A stretch of 64,000 nucleotides of DNA from Oscillatoriaceae cyanobacterium M7585_C2015_266 (GCA_015295835.1 DVEG01000015.1:124001-188000), one strand, 5' to 3'; positions 35,495 through 44,804 are shown, counted from the first letter of the stretch. A program made the numbers and translations. The notes: generated by a model from the sequence alone, not told the origin.

Positions 35495-37336
35495 TTATCT
35501 ATACTGATCCTCTATTATCCAGCTATTTTTTCCTGCCTCCCAAACCAGTAAGAAACGTTTAGACTCTGGGCTTACTCTTCCGTCTTTCATCAAGTATGTT
35601 AATTCTACATCTACAACAGCTGATTCAGTGCCGGATTCTACTAATTTGACTTGCTGCAAGTCTACGCGTTCGACTTTTTCCCACCAGTCTATATAAACAT
35701 CATAACTATCGGCGGAATATTTTTTTTGGAAGTTGTGAGAAAGCATGTTCCAACCTATTTCGTACTGGCGGTTATTAATGATATTTGAGTAGTAATTTTG
35801 CACTGCATCGGCTGGTGATTCTTTAGGTTTAGATGGTGTAGCAGGCTCACGCTCTTTTCTGTCAGCTATTGTATTCTTATACAAGACTTCAACACTCACT
35901 AGATATTCTGAAGCGGTGGGCGAGGATATTTCTACTACATAATCTCCTGTTTCTGGCAGTAAACCTTGCCATTGCATATTGCCTGCGATCGCTTCTCCAA
36001 TTGTTTGCCCATCGGGAGCAATAATTGTCACGTTCACATTTCCTTGCAACACCGAAACCGTAAACTCTTGCCCTTCTATACTTCTAATTAAATAACGCTT
36101 TTTTTGATTTGTTTGTATGCTGCCGCTTAGCTTTGTTCCGGTAGCCCCCCGTTTAAAATAAACTCGCTCTGTTGTGACAATTGGCTCAGAATTTGGTTCT
36201 GTTATTTCTGGTGTTTTCGTCGCAATAATTGGCTCTGGCGAGCGCCTTTTATCAAAAGAATCTTGGGCTTTATCCGGTTGATTTGTTATTATATCATTCG
36301 GAACTAACGGCGATTTCGGGCGTATCGCAATTATCACACCTGCAAATACTGCCGCACCAATCAATCCTCCAATCAGAGCAGACACATACCAATTTCTCAT
36401 ATTCATCTGCCTAGGTGGAGGAATTGGTACAGGTACGCTACAGTCAGGAGAAACGGCAACAGTCTCCATATTAGAAATATTCGCTGTTGCCACGGTTACA
36501 GTAGGCGGCATAGCTTGCGACTGGAGGGCGGCGAGCATTTCCCGCGACGTTTGGTAGCGATGGGATAAATGATACTGAATAGCCCTATCCAGCACTGCTA
36601 TTAACTGCGGAGTTATATTGTAAGCGTGCTGGTGCCAGATTATTTCGCCGCTGCGGGGGTTTACTTCTAATTCCTGCGGTAGCTTGCCAGTTAGCAGATA
36701 AATCGCCGTCATCCCCAAACTGTACAAATCACTGGCATAAACAGGTTTGCCTACTGCCTGTTCTGGGGGCATAAATCCAGGAGTGCCTATAACAATAGAG
36801 TTGGTAGGATTCCCCTGGGTATTAAGCTTTGTCCCCATTGTTTCTTTAACTGCGCCGAAATCGATTAATACTGGCATGCCATCGCGGTTGCGCAGGATGA
36901 TATTGTCTGGCTTGATATCTCGGTGAATAATACCTTTGTTGTGAATGTAATCTAGCACCGACAACAGGCTGGTTAAAATATCCCGTACTTGGGGCTCGCT
37001 CAGTATTCCCTGGGTTTTTACTTTTTGCAAGAGGGTTTCGCCTTCGATCCATTCTTGAATTAAATAAAATTGTCCGCCTTCAGAAAAATAAGCATATAAT
37101 TTAGGTATCTGGCTATTTCCCTCACCTAAATCTTCTAATACAGCCGCTTCTCGCTGGAACCGCTCTAGAATTAGCTGATACCTTTGGGGATCATTATTAA
37201 CTGGTTTAAGTTGTTTGATAACACAGGGGCGAGAAGAAGGCATATGGGTGTCTTCTCCCAAATAAGTTTCGCCAAACCCGCCTCCTCCCAGTTTGCGGAT
37301 AATGTGATAGCGATTGTTTAAAAGTGTCGGTGCCAT
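35495..37336 (-). CDS. membrane-anchored serine/threonine protein kinase
   Basis: The 613-residue protein has an N-terminal Hanks-type kinase domain (about 8-275): Gly loop LGGGGFGETYLG, Lys41 (VIKQLKP), catalytic HRDIKPDN (Asp140) and DFG (159-161) with GTPGFMPPEQ in the activation loop. One membrane helix (about 315-338, MRNWYVSALIGGLIGAAVFA) follows. Outside are a PPC-like beta domain (about 390-470) and an NTF2-like C-terminal domain (YYSNIINNRQYEIGWNML, DYDVYIDWW region). The order suggests a sensor kinase with an extracellular ligand-binding part. Targets are unknown; an FHA-domain PBP is encoded about 10 kb away. Confidence 0.93.
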   Translation of the reverse strand: MAPTLLNNRYHIIRKLGGGGFGETYLGEDTHMPSSRPCVIKQLKPVNNDPQRYQLILERFQREAAVLEDLGEGNSQIPKLYAYFSEGGQFYLIQEWIEGETLLQKVKTQGILSEPQVRDILTSLLSVLDYIHNKGIIHRDIKPDNIILRNRDGMPVLIDFGAVKETMGTKLNTQGNPTNSIVIGTPGFMPPEQAVGKPVYASDLYSLGMTAIYLLTGKLPQELEVNPRSGEIIWHQHAYNITPQLIAVLDRAIQYHLSHRYQTSREMLAALQSQAMPPTVTVATANISNMETVAVSPDCSVPVPIPPPRQMNMRNWYVSALIGGLIGAAVFAGVIIAIRPKSPLVPNDIITNQPDKAQDSFDKRRSPEPIIATKTPEITEPNSEPIVTTERVYFKRGATGTKLSGSIQTNQKKRYLIRSIEGQEFTVSVLQGNVNVTIIAPDGQTIGEAIAGNMQWQGLLPETGDYVVEISSPTASEYLVSVEVLYKNTIADRKEREPATPSKPKESPADAVQNYYSNIINNRQYEIGWNMLSHNFQKKYSADSYDVYIDWWEKVERVDLQQVKLVESGTESAVVDVELTYLMKDGRVSPESKRFLLVWEAGKNSWIIEDQYR

Positions 37337-37398
37337 TAGTTGCGAGCTGTGTAAGGTTACTTTTTGTAAGATAGCACTTGTCTACGTATCTACCTGCT

Positions 37399-39246
37399 CT
37401 ATGGCTTTTTCAGGGTGGGCGGTAGTAATTTCCAAAACGGTTTTTCTGTTGCTTGGCGGCGAGTATTTATGGCGGAGTGGGTATTGCCTCTAAGTTCATG
37501 ATAGTAGCGAGCGTCGAGAAAATGAACTTTTAGTTTAGAAGGGGCTATGCGTTCGCGAAATGCCTCCTGGGTATAATCTTTACCATTGATAATAGCGCCG
37601 CGAGGATCTGACACTAGCAAATGCCCATTTACTTCTACCGAGTTTACCATATTTGGCCACCAGGAATAACCGCCGTACCCAAACATTGCTGGAATTGGGA
37701 TTATTTGTTCGTCTTTCAGATTGAATTCTTTTTTTAGTTTAACGATAATGGGATTGACATTTTCGCGTTGTAATTTTAAATTATATTCTATCAAATTTTT
37801 GTTATTCAGCGCCGCCTCTACAGTAGTTTGTTCTTTCAGTTCCCGATTTATTTTTGCTTTCCCATATCCTTTATAAAAAAGTTCTTTTAGGAGATTTACG
37901 CCTGCTTCTGGGCTTACAACCAACATCAATGGTGTTCCGGAAGGAGTAGAAATAAAGTTAATTACTTCGTCTACATGGCGAATCATTAGCCAAGATGTAT
38001 CGATTTCGACTGGCGTACCTTGGATTTCTTGCGCTTTTATAAAATCTAGCACCTCTGGATGAAAAGAAACGCTGCCTGCTTTGCCGTAATAAATACGCCC
38101 TAGTGGAAAGCCGGGTAAAGGTGGTGTTACTTGTAAATTTCCGTAGCCATCTATCCATTGGTTGAAAACATCTAATTGGCGGGGCTTGCTTATTTCAAAC
38201 CAGCCAAAGTCATTATTTAAAAGCGAGCGCGCGTTGCTCTTGAGGTGGCTTTCTAAAACGACGCTGAAATTTTGTAAACGCGATTGATTAGGAAATTGAA
38301 CATAGCCTATTTTCATAGTATCTTGCATCCAAGTATTGCCTCCAGGCACCACCTGCACTGTTGTGTTGATAGATGACGCAATAGCTCGAATTTGGGAGAT
38401 AAATTGGCTGTTGTTTTTACCGCGATCGCTTACATACATTTCTACAACGGGTGCTGTATTTGGTAGCATAATCCAAGGGCTGACGCGCATTTTAATTGTA
38501 TCTTCGGCAACGATTTTGCCATCTTGTATAGCCAGAGCCTTTAGCCTCAGTAATCCATTCCAATCTTTATTAGCAAATTGTTTAGCCTCTACACCAAAGA
38601 GGATGTCACGATTATAGGCGAGCGCGCTTTTTCCGTCAGCATTTACCAATTTCCATCCCCCCTCATCTTTCTGAAAAATATTAATATATGGACTAGCTTT
38701 TTCGTCTGCTTCCAGCACTAACTTAGCCTTAGCAAAATTTGAGCCAACCTTGAACTTTAGTTTTGCTAAATCTTCAATATCTTTATCGCCATTAATTAAT
38801 TTATCTTGCCAATCAAGACTTTTATTTCCATCATCATCATCATTGTTAAAAAGTATAATTGCACCTTTTTTCCAATTCCAATAATGACGTTTAAAATAAT
38901 CTTTTGTATCTAGTATACCATCTCGATTGGTATCGCCAAAAAGGATAAAAGTATTTTTCTCGCCTGCATTGGTTGTTTCTAATTCTGCCGAAAGTATCTC
39001 ATAGGGTTGTAGTAGTATATTGGATGGGTAGGAATCACCGTAGAAAATCAAATCCCCACCAGTGGCGCAGTGATTGATTACATTCGGCAAGAGATTTACT
39101 GTAATAAGAGATTGTGAAGGTAATTGCTTTTGCACCAGCGCGCAAGATGCAGGCGGAGCAATAATAATAGGAGTATTAGTCAACTCCATGCCTGCTAACA
39201 TGCCGATTGTAGTAGCCAGAGTGCGCGCCCACCGAATTTGGTGCAT
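37399..39246 (-). CDS. peptidylarginine-deiminase-like protein with Ser in place of catalytic Cys
   Basis: The C-terminal half matches the protein-arginine deiminase catalytic domain: TWMQDTMKIGY (Asp309), WLMIRHVDEVINFI (His424, Asp426), SDPRGAI and GNTHSAINTRR. In active enzymes the last motif is HC; here codon 591 (37474-37476) is TCC, so the nucleophilic Cys is Ser. The N-terminal half has a hydrophobic export segment and two Asp-rich loops like EF-hand calcium sites (DTNRDGILDTKD, NDDDDGNKSLDW). Family enzymes convert Arg to citrulline in Ca2+-dependent fashion; this one is predicted inactive or altered. Animal PADs are thought to descend from cyanobacterial ones. Length is 615 residues. 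Confidence 0.85.
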   Translation of the reverse strand: MHQIRWARTLATTIGMLAGMELTNTPIIIAPPASCALVQKQLPSQSLITVNLLPNVINHCATGGDLIFYGDSYPSNILLQPYEILSAELETTNAGEKNTFILFGDTNRDGILDTKDYFKRHYWNWKKGAIILFNNDDDDGNKSLDWQDKLINGDKDIEDLAKLKFKVGSNFAKAKLVLEADEKASPYINIFQKDEGGWKLVNADGKSALAYNRDILFGVEAKQFANKDWNGLLRLKALAIQDGKIVAEDTIKMRVSPWIMLPNTAPVVEMYVSDRGKNNSQFISQIRAIASSINTTVQVVPGGNTWMQDTMKIGYVQFPNQSRLQNFSVVLESHLKSNARSLLNNDFGWFEISKPRQLDVFNQWIDGYGNLQVTPPLPGFPLGRIYYGKAGSVSFHPEVLDFIKAQEIQGTPVEIDTSWLMIRHVDEVINFISTPSGTPLMLVVSPEAGVNLLKELFYKGYGKAKINRELKEQTTVEAALNNKNLIEYNLKLQRENVNPIIVKLKKEFNLKDEQIIPIPAMFGYGGYSWWPNMVNSVEVNGHLLVSDPRGAIINGKDYTQEAFRERIAPSKLKVHFLDARYYHELRGNTHSAINTRRQATEKPFWKLLPPTLKKP

Positions 39247-39508
39247 AGTTGCTTTTCACCTTTTGATTTCAAAATAATGATTGTACTAATAATTTTTTTT
39301 ACAGAACTTTATATATTTACCACATGCAGAAGATGGATAATGAATTTATTTGAAAGCGCTCGCCTAAAACCACTTGAAGAAATCGCCAACTAGGTAAGCC
39401 CTTGCTTGGCAGTACACCCTTTGTAGGAGAGCGTCAGCGTGTCGAGAAAGCCAAAATCTTGCTAAAACAAAAATAGCAGCGGTTTAACCCAGCTATACAG
39501 TTTTTTTA

Positions 39509-40444
39509 ATGAGAGAAATTACCTTACAAGTTAAAAATACCAAAGACCGACTGGATCGTTACCTAGCCACACAACTAAGTGACTTATCTCGCTCGCGTTT
39601 GCAGCAATTGATATCGGAGGGTAACGTAAAAGTAAACGAACAAATTTGCAAATCAAAAAAAGCCACCGTGCAAGAGGGCGATCGCATTCAAATTCACATT
39701 CCCCCTGCCAAGCCCCTACAGCTACAAGCAGAAGAGATCCCCCTAGATATACTTTACGAAGACGAACACCTAATCATTCTCAACAAACCAGCAGGTTTAG
39801 TTGTCCATCCGGCTGCTAGTCACGAGGGAGGCACCCTAGTCAATGCTCTACTTGCCCACTGTCCCGATATTGCTGGGGTTGGCGGCGTGCAGCGGCGACC
39901 GGGAATTGTTCATAGATTGGATAAAGACACCACAGGGGCGATCGCGATCGCCAAAACCGACCAAGCGCATCAGAACCTACAAGCCCAACTGAAAGCCAAA
40001 ACCGCCCGTCGGGAGTATTTAGGGATTGTTTGCGGTGCTCCCAAAACCGAAAGCGGCACAGTAGATGCTCCCATTGGGCGTCATCCTAAGGATAGAAAAA
40101 AAATGGCAGTTGTGCCCATAGAGAAAGGCGGGCGCCCTGCCGTTACCCACTGGCGAGTCAAAGAACGACTAGGCAATTATACCTTAATGCACTTCCAGCT
40201 TGAAACCGGGCGTACGCATCAAATCCGTGTTCACAGTGCCCACATCAAACTTCCTATTGTTGGTGATCCGATTTACAGTAGCAATCATTCCGTGGGGGTA
40301 AACCTGCTTGGGCAAGCCTTACACGCATGGCGTCTTACCTTGCAACATCCGGTATCAGGGGAAGTGATTGAAGCGATCGCTCCTCTTCCGGAGACTTTCA
40401 ATACTCTTTTAGAAATCTTGCGGCGGCGTATTCAATACTCATAG
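39509..40444 (+). CDS. RluD-family pseudouridine synthase
   Basis: The 311-residue enzyme has an N-terminal S4 RNA-binding domain (about 10-65: RLDRYLATQLSDLSRSRLQQ) and the RluA/RluD catalytic domain. The HRLDKDTTG motif (Asp138) attacks the uridine. KPAGLVVHPAASH and the ETGRTHQIRVHSAHIKLPIV motif confirm the family. RluD makes pseudouridines 1911, 1915 and 1917 in 23S rRNA of E. coli; the exact target here is inferred. No clear ribosome binding site precedes ATG (AATGAGAGA). Confidence 0.92.
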   Translation: MREITLQVKNTKDRLDRYLATQLSDLSRSRLQQLISEGNVKVNEQICKSKKATVQEGDRIQIHIPPAKPLQLQAEEIPLDILYEDEHLIILNKPAGLVVHPAASHEGGTLVNALLAHCPDIAGVGGVQRRPGIVHRLDKDTTGAIAIAKTDQAHQNLQAQLKAKTARREYLGIVCGAPKTESGTVDAPIGRHPKDRKKMAVVPIEKGGRPAVTHWRVKERLGNYTLMHFQLETGRTHQIRVHSAHIKLPIVGDPIYSSNHSVGVNLLGQALHAWRLTLQHPVSGEVIEAIAPLPETFNTLLEILRRRIQYS

Positions 40445-40556
40445 GTAATTATTAAAACCAGATAGGGACGGAAAACTAGCGACTGCGGACTGAGAATGAG
40501 AACTAATTCTAGCCTCCAGCCTCTAGTTTTCTGCCCCTAGTTTCTAGCTAATAGAG

Positions 40557-41315
40557 TTAGCGACGGCGATAAGGTACCAATGCTTCGTAATTGAGGTTTT
40601 GAGTTGAAATCCTGGGAAGGTTAGTGGAAACAGGTATTTGCCGAGCCATACCCAGATAAAGCGACGGATCCCCGGCTTTAGGTTGTTTTTCTTGGGGGGT
40701 AAAGCGGCGCACCTGATTTTGCCAGATGACTTGCGGGAAGCCCAACTGAGCGCGGTGGTATGGGCCATAGCGAGGGGTTTTAAGGTTAAATGGAGTTTCC
40801 CCGATCGCCCGTTGCGGCAGAATCCGGCGCAATTGATAGGGCACCGTATTTTCGCCGAAGTTTTTCAGGTATTCTTCGCTGTTAACCAAAGCATCGATAA
40901 AGCCTTCTAGCCCTTTGGTTGCTAAAACGATTGACCAAGCAATTTTTTCGCGTTCGCTATAAACGTCGCGCCCTAGGATGCGCTGCACGCACATTTCCAC
41001 AAAGCGATAATTGCTGTTAGGTTCGTAATTCAACCGCCGGAAAGCATCGGAAGTTGCCAGCCCGCGAATAAAATCGCGCACGGTGATTTGACCGTATTTG
41101 AGCTGAGATTCCAAGAAGGTTTGGCGAGTGCTTTTTAGAATTTGGTGTTCACTGAAAATTTGGCGATAGGCTGCCCAAATCAACTCGTCTAGTTCAGAGG
41201 GCGAGAGGATATTGTCAGTGCTGTAAATCCGGGGTTTTTCTTCACCCGGTTTTTCATAGCCAGCTACGCGCTGGTTTTGGCTTTTGGGAGCGTACTCTAG
41301 CAGAGGTATAGCCAC
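40557..41315 (-). CDS. cpcG: phycobilisome rod-core linker CpcG
   Basis: CpcG attaches phycocyanin rods to the allophycocyanin core. The 252-residue protein has the N-terminal [20 protein letters not shown] and a Pfam00427-type linker domain (about 30-175: [80 protein letters not shown]). The basic C-terminus ends in [10 protein letters not shown]. The soluble C-terminus lacks the hydrophobic segment of CpcL, so this is the conventional rod-core type. The cpc operon is not in the window; a CpcS-type lyase gene is nearby on the same strand. Confidence 0.95.
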   Translation of the reverse strand: MAIPLLEYAPKSQNQRVAGYEKPGEEKPRIYSTDNILSPSELDELIWAAYRQIFSEHQILKSTRQTFLESQLKYGQITVRDFIRGLATSDAFRRLNYEPNSNYRFVEMCVQRILGRDVYSEREKIAWSIVLATKGLEGFIDALVNSEEYLKNFGENTVPYQLRRILPQRAIGETPFNLKTPRYGPYHRAQLGFPQVIWQNQVRRFTPQEKQPKAGDPSLYLGMARQIPVSTNLPRISTQNLNYEALVPYRRR

Positions 41316-41401
41316 GTCACAATCTCCGTAATCTGAAATTTTTGTTTGTTAGTTATTAGTTGTCTTAGGTTTGAAATCCTTTGTCCAAGGTCTTTTTTAG
41401 G

Positions 41402-41454
41402 TGACTGGGGACTCAGGAGTTCAAACTAGGGACTGGGAAGTGGGAATTGGGTAT
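41402..41454. repeat. heptanucleotide-type short tandem repeat (STRR-like)
   Basis: Between cpcG and the metalloprotease gene the sequence runs through 7-base units resembling GGACTGG/GGAATTG (e.g. GGGACTGGGAAGTGGGAATT). Such degenerate heptamer runs are known from intergenic DNA of filamentous cyanobacteria. Confidence 0.5.
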
Positions 41455-41587
41455 TTTTGACCCGCAACCCGCGCTCGCGATTCTGCCGACTTTAAACCAG
41501 TCAACACTCAGGGTAGGGGATTGCGGCGCTATTAGTCTCATTTTTGTAAATAAATGCAACAATCTGTAACATTTTTTGATATCAGGG

Positions 41588-42220
41588 TTAAGTTTGGCCG
41601 CACCAAAAGGCCAAGGGGTCGGGTCTAGGGGTGCAGTGGGGCCAGTTGCGCAGCCAGGATTCGCGATCGCTTTGATTAAATTTCTTCACCTGTGGCGGTT
41701 CTAATCCCAAACCCAAACAGAGGTGCTCCAGGATAGCCAAAAAGTTGCGATCGTGTCCTGGGTAGCCCAAATGGGCGTGAGCGTATTCATGGGCAACGAT
41801 ACTTAGCCAATCCTGAGGGTAGATGCGTCCTACATCAATGACAAGAGCGCGAGGCTCAGCCGAAATATTACAGAAAGCGTCTACCCCCAGCCCTTCAGCT
41901 AGAGGTGCTGCCAAAATTTGCATTTCTCGCCTTTCTTGGGGATGAAAGCAACTGTGACAGGCTTCTAAACAGGTTTGCAGTTCGGCATTGATTACATCGA
42001 TATTGTTGCCAATCCAGGTACAAATGCGAATGCGTGAGTCGATATTCTCCGTCACCTCGATCATTCCCGGCTGTACAGCCAACTGCCGCACCGCTCTCAG
42101 ATAGTCCGAGCCGCGAATAAATGCATCAGATGACTCAGAAGAAGCAAGCAACCGAGTGAGGGGAGAAACTACTTCCCAGCCCTCACTCCCCTCTGCAACG
42201 CCGCCAGTCTCTTTTACCAT
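41588..42220 (-). CDS. HExxH zinc-metalloprotease-like protein, coupled to cpcS
   Basis: The 210-residue protein has HEYAHAHLGYPGHDRNF, the zinc-binding HExxH with a following conserved His/Asp, and a cluster of Cys residues (TCLEACHSC) ahead of it. DWLSIVAHEYAHAHLGYPGH is the catalytic helix. It has no signal peptide or membrane segment, so it should act in the cytosol. The family is one I recall as conserved hypothetical in cyanobacteria. Its ATG overlaps the last 7 bases of the CpcS-type lyase gene, so translation is probably coupled. A role in phycobiliprotein turnover or lyase control is inference. Confidence 0.78.
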   Translation of the reverse strand: MVKETGGVAEGSEGWEVVSPLTRLLASSESSDAFIRGSDYLRAVRQLAVQPGMIEVTENIDSRIRICTWIGNNIDVINAELQTCLEACHSCFHPQERREMQILAAPLAEGLGVDAFCNISAEPRALVIDVGRIYPQDWLSIVAHEYAHAHLGYPGHDRNFLAILEHLCLGLGLEPPQVKKFNQSDRESWLRNWPHCTPRPDPLAFWCGQT

Positions 42221-42822
42221 CCCAAAACCGAATAAAAAGATTTAGCGTCGGCTTTGTTTTGTTTGGCAGGCAAATCTACAGACTTACTAGATTCTGGCTC
42301 CGACAAAATCCGGCTCTCGGTACAAAATGAAGCTGTGCTAAACCCGCCAAACCGCTTCACCGTGCTGGTTCTCATCCGCAAGTTAGGATTAGCAAACCAG
42401 AAGCGTTCCACTGAACTCATTGTTTCATATTCTGTAATCAAAACCAGTCCGCCTTCTTCATCGATGAGATAGCGCCCAGCAACAGGCACGATTTCTGCAT
42501 AGCCCCTTTCTCTGAGCATTTGCCCCCGTTTGGGATTGTCGGGATCAGGCACGATCGCAAAAACTGTGGAGCCGGAGTGATTCTCGTTTTCTTTATCCCA
42601 TGCCATAGATCCTTGCCACTGTACGAATGCTCCTCCTACAGCTTTGCTGGGATCTATTTGATGCAGTTGGCAGATTTCTGCCACTTTCGGATCATCTGCC
42701 TCTAGGGTTTCTACTATTATTTCCGAATCACCTATCTCCGCTCTTCTAAAGGGTAGGTGGTGTGTGGCTCGCTGCGATCGCCACCGCCCCGCACTCCTTT
42801 GAAAAAATTCCATCGCGTCCAT
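42214..42822 (-). CDS. cpcS: CpcS/CpeS-family phycobiliprotein lyase
   Basis: Lyases of this family attach phycocyanobilin to Cys82/84 of phycobiliprotein subunits. The 202-residue protein shows the lipocalin-like pattern: MDAMEFFQRSAGRWRSQRAT at the start, GGAFVQWQGSMAWDKENENH, VFAIVPDPDNPKRGQML, YAEIVPVAGRYLIDEEG, and RFWFANPNLRMRTSTVKRFG. A polar tail ends in SFYSVLGW. The ATG at 42822 has an AGGGGAAG ribosome binding site and gives the usual start; the longer frame from 42849 adds nine unrelated residues. It overlaps the HExxH gene by 7 bases. Which subunit it serves cannot be read from the sequence. Confidence 0.9.
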   Translation of the reverse strand: MDAMEFFQRSAGRWRSQRATHHLPFRRAEIGDSEIIVETLEADDPKVAEICQLHQIDPSKAVGGAFVQWQGSMAWDKENENHSGSTVFAIVPDPDNPKRGQMLRERGYAEIVPVAGRYLIDEEGGLVLITEYETMSSVERFWFANPNLRMRTSTVKRFGGFSTASFCTESRILSEPESSKSVDLPAKQNKADAKSFYSVLGW

Positions 42823-43046
42823 CTTACAATTCTTCCCCTTCTCAAACAACTGTTTTTCCCAGTTTTCACCCTTTTATAATAAAACCTTCAGCCTTTATTA
42901 AATTTTTGTATCCCAACTTAATCCCTACCCCCACATCACACCCTTGACATCCTGTCAACCATTTTTACAAAATTTTACAAATTCTTTGAAATTTTGCTTA
43001 AAAGCGACATTTTCTCTTGCCCTGTAGTTTTTATAAAGCAAAAGTG

Positions 43047-43052
43047 TATAAT
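43047..43052 (+). promoter_or_regulatory. perfect -10 box upstream of the double-glycine frame
   Basis: TATAAT lies 26 bases before ATG at 43078, preceded by GTG (an imperfect extended -10). No canonical -35 box is seen at 16-18 bases. Confidence 0.35.
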
Positions 43053-43077
43053 ATCTGTCTTTTTACAACTAGATGAT

Positions 43078-43281
43078 ATGCGACTGCTCAATGAGGTTGA
43101 AACATCAGATTGCTTAAATTACTTAGAAAAATTGTAACTCTCTGATTTGCTGCTAATTCCTAACTTGCTCACAGAAACAGCAGCCGACGAGGTAAATGGG
43201 GGCTCTTCCTGTGCTACAGCAAATCGTCTTTTAGAACCAAAAATCCCCGCCCGGTGTAATATCAACCAAACCGCCCGCTGA
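43078..43281 (+). pseudogene. double-glycine peptide-like frame with internal stop
   Basis: From ATG at 43078 the frame reads MRLLNEVETSDCLNYLEKL, a TAA (43135-43137), then LSDLLLIPNLLTETAADEVN, GG, SSCATA and on to TGA at 43279-43281. The part ending in ETAADEVNGG followed by small residues and Cys looks like a double-glycine leader of a bacteriocin/RiPP-type precursor. A TATAAT box lies upstream. The internal stop means it is decayed, starts later (TTG 43147 or 43168) or is chance. The 3' end overlaps pstB on the other strand by 20 bases. Confidence 0.3.
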
Positions 43282-44068
43282 CATATTCCTGAGTCGATTC
43301 TTTAGAGGGATTGTGGAAAATTACTTGCGTCTCATCGTACTCGACTAGATAGCCAGTTCTCTCTCCTTTCTCCGTCGCCTCGACGTTAAAAAACGCCGTC
43401 ATATCGGAAATCCGGGAGGCTTGCTGCATGTTGTGGGTGACTATAACGATCGTGTAATGTTCTTTTAGTTCGTGGAGCACTTCTTCGATCCGCAACGTAG
43501 AAATCGGATCGAGGGCAGAACAGGGTTCATCCATTAAAATCACATCCGGCTGAACGGCTAGTGCCCTGGCAATGCAGAGCCGCTGTTGTTGCCCCCCTGA
43601 TAGAGCTAAGCCGCTTTCCCGCAGTTTGTCTTTTACTTCATCCCAAAGAGCGGCTTGCTTTAGACTTCGCTCCACTAACTCGTCCATATCTCCTTTATAG
43701 CCGTTAATCCGAGGGCCAAAAGCGACGTTATCGTAAATTGATTTCGGGAAGGGGTTAGGCTTCTGAAATACCATGCCAATGCGCCGCCGCACTTCCACAG
43801 GATCGATTTGAGGTGAATAGAGATCGTTGCCGTAGTAGCTGATTTTTCCTTTGGCGCGAAAATTTTTGATCAGATCATTAAGGCGGTTGTAGCACCGCAG
43901 CAGCGTACTTTTTCCGCAACCTGATGGTCCGATAAAAGCCGTAATCCGATTTTTATAAATGTCTAAAGAAACATCCCGCAATGCTAGGAAGTTGCCGTAG
44001 TAGACAGACAGGTTTTCCGTCCGCAAAACGATTTCGGTTTGTTTGGTATTTTGATAATCAGATGCCAT
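43262..44068 (-). CDS. pstB: phosphate ABC transporter ATPase PstB
   Basis: PstB energises high-affinity phosphate import by PstSCA. The 268-residue ABC ATPase has Walker [10 protein letters not shown] (47-55), the Q loop [20 protein letters not shown] typical of PstB, signature [15 protein letters not shown], Walker [14 protein letters not shown] and the H loop [13 protein letters not shown]. The ATG at 44068 gives the family start MASDYQ; an upstream in-frame codon would add 16 unrelated residues. pstS, pstC and pstA are not beside it, which is unusual for pstB but occurs in cyanobacteria with several copies. A PHO-box-like repeat lies 100 bases upstream. Confidence 0.93.
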   Translation of the reverse strand: MASDYQNTKQTEIVLRTENLSVYYGNFLALRDVSLDIYKNRITAFIGPSGCGKSTLLRCYNRLNDLIKNFRAKGKISYYGNDLYSPQIDPVEVRRRIGMVFQKPNPFPKSIYDNVAFGPRINGYKGDMDELVERSLKQAALWDEVKDKLRESGLALSGGQQQRLCIARALAVQPDVILMDEPCSALDPISTLRIEEVLHELKEHYTIVIVTHNMQQASRISDMTAFFNVEATEKGERTGYLVEYDETQVIFHNPSKESTQEYVSGRFG

Positions 44069-44165
44069 AGTGATCAAAGTGTGGCTTAAATATGCTGGAG
44101 CTGCTAGCAGTTGCAACCTACCTACTACAGAGAAAATTCTTTGATAAATAAATGATTTGATTTAG

Positions 44166-44195
44166 CTTAATTTCTACTTGATAAGGGTTTTGTTA
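44166..44195 (-). promoter_or_regulatory. candidate PHO box upstream of pstB
   Basis: Three 8-base units spaced by 3 bases are present: CTTAATTT (44166-44173), CTTGATAA (44177-44184) and TTTTGTTA (44188-44195). The cyanobacterial SphR box is described as tandem PyTTAAPyPy(T/A) units with 3-base spacing; the first unit matches fully, the others at 6 of 8 positions. It lies about 100 bases before pstB. Written on the plus strand. Confidence 0.4.
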
Positions 44196-44804
44196 CCTGC
44201 CCACAAGCACTAGCTAGTTTATTTTTTTCCTTTAGCATACTTTGTATTTTTTCTCGCTATAATTTGCTAAAGCGAATATTTTTTTTGCGCGCGTACACCT
44301 ACTTTTTGCTGCCCATGGGCAAGCAGGCTTTTAAGCGCCTTTTTTACCAGTATCAAGTATAATTAGTAAAATAACGATTGTCTACAGGTTTTCAGATTGA
44401 TTCTCACCTCTGGGTAGTTAAATGCTTTTCTGGATTTATATTTGAACTACAGGCAAATAATACAGAGTAGAGAGTTAAGCAGTCGTTAAATTTTGATTAA
44501 GAGTATCTCAAGGGAAAGCAAGCTCTTCTGACGCTAAACTGCGAGCTTGGCAAGTTATAGAATTGTAACCAAAATCTGCTGTCAAGCCCAAGGCTTTAGA
44601 AATCAGGAGCTTGGTTAAGGCAGTATCCGACTGCTAAGTGGTATAATTGCGAAAACCAGAGAAAATTATAAGTACGGTGGAATACACCGGAATTTATGTC
44701 TGGAAGGCAAGCTTTGAGTGGGCGTCTAGAAAGAATATTCTAGTAGGCTTGACTGGGAGCTTGTCGTAATCTATATATAAATATGATTAAGTAAAAGGCT
44801 GAAA
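44196..44804. other. long divergent region between pstB and bioB
   Basis: The 610 bases hold no ORF I can support. An extended -10 box TGGTATAAT lies at 44639-44647 on the plus strand. A short inverted repeat CTAGAA/TTCTAG (44726-44731 with 44738-44743) lies in the leader that would result. No BirA operator of the E. coli type was recognised. Confidence 0.45.
44639..44647 (+). promoter_or_regulatory. candidate extended -10 promoter of bioB
   Basis: TGGTATAAT matches the extended -10 consensus TGnTATAAT exactly. No matching -35 box is needed for such promoters. The leader before GTG at 44805 would be about 150 bases. Confidence 0.4.

Noticed and set aside
38336-38617. 93-codon plus-strand frame inside the deiminase-like gene
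   Set aside because: Antisense shadow of the well-supported minus-strand gene.
43081-43115. CRISPR-like GTTGAAAC in CAATGAGGTTGAAACATC
   Set aside because: Single occurrence, no repeats at spacer distance.
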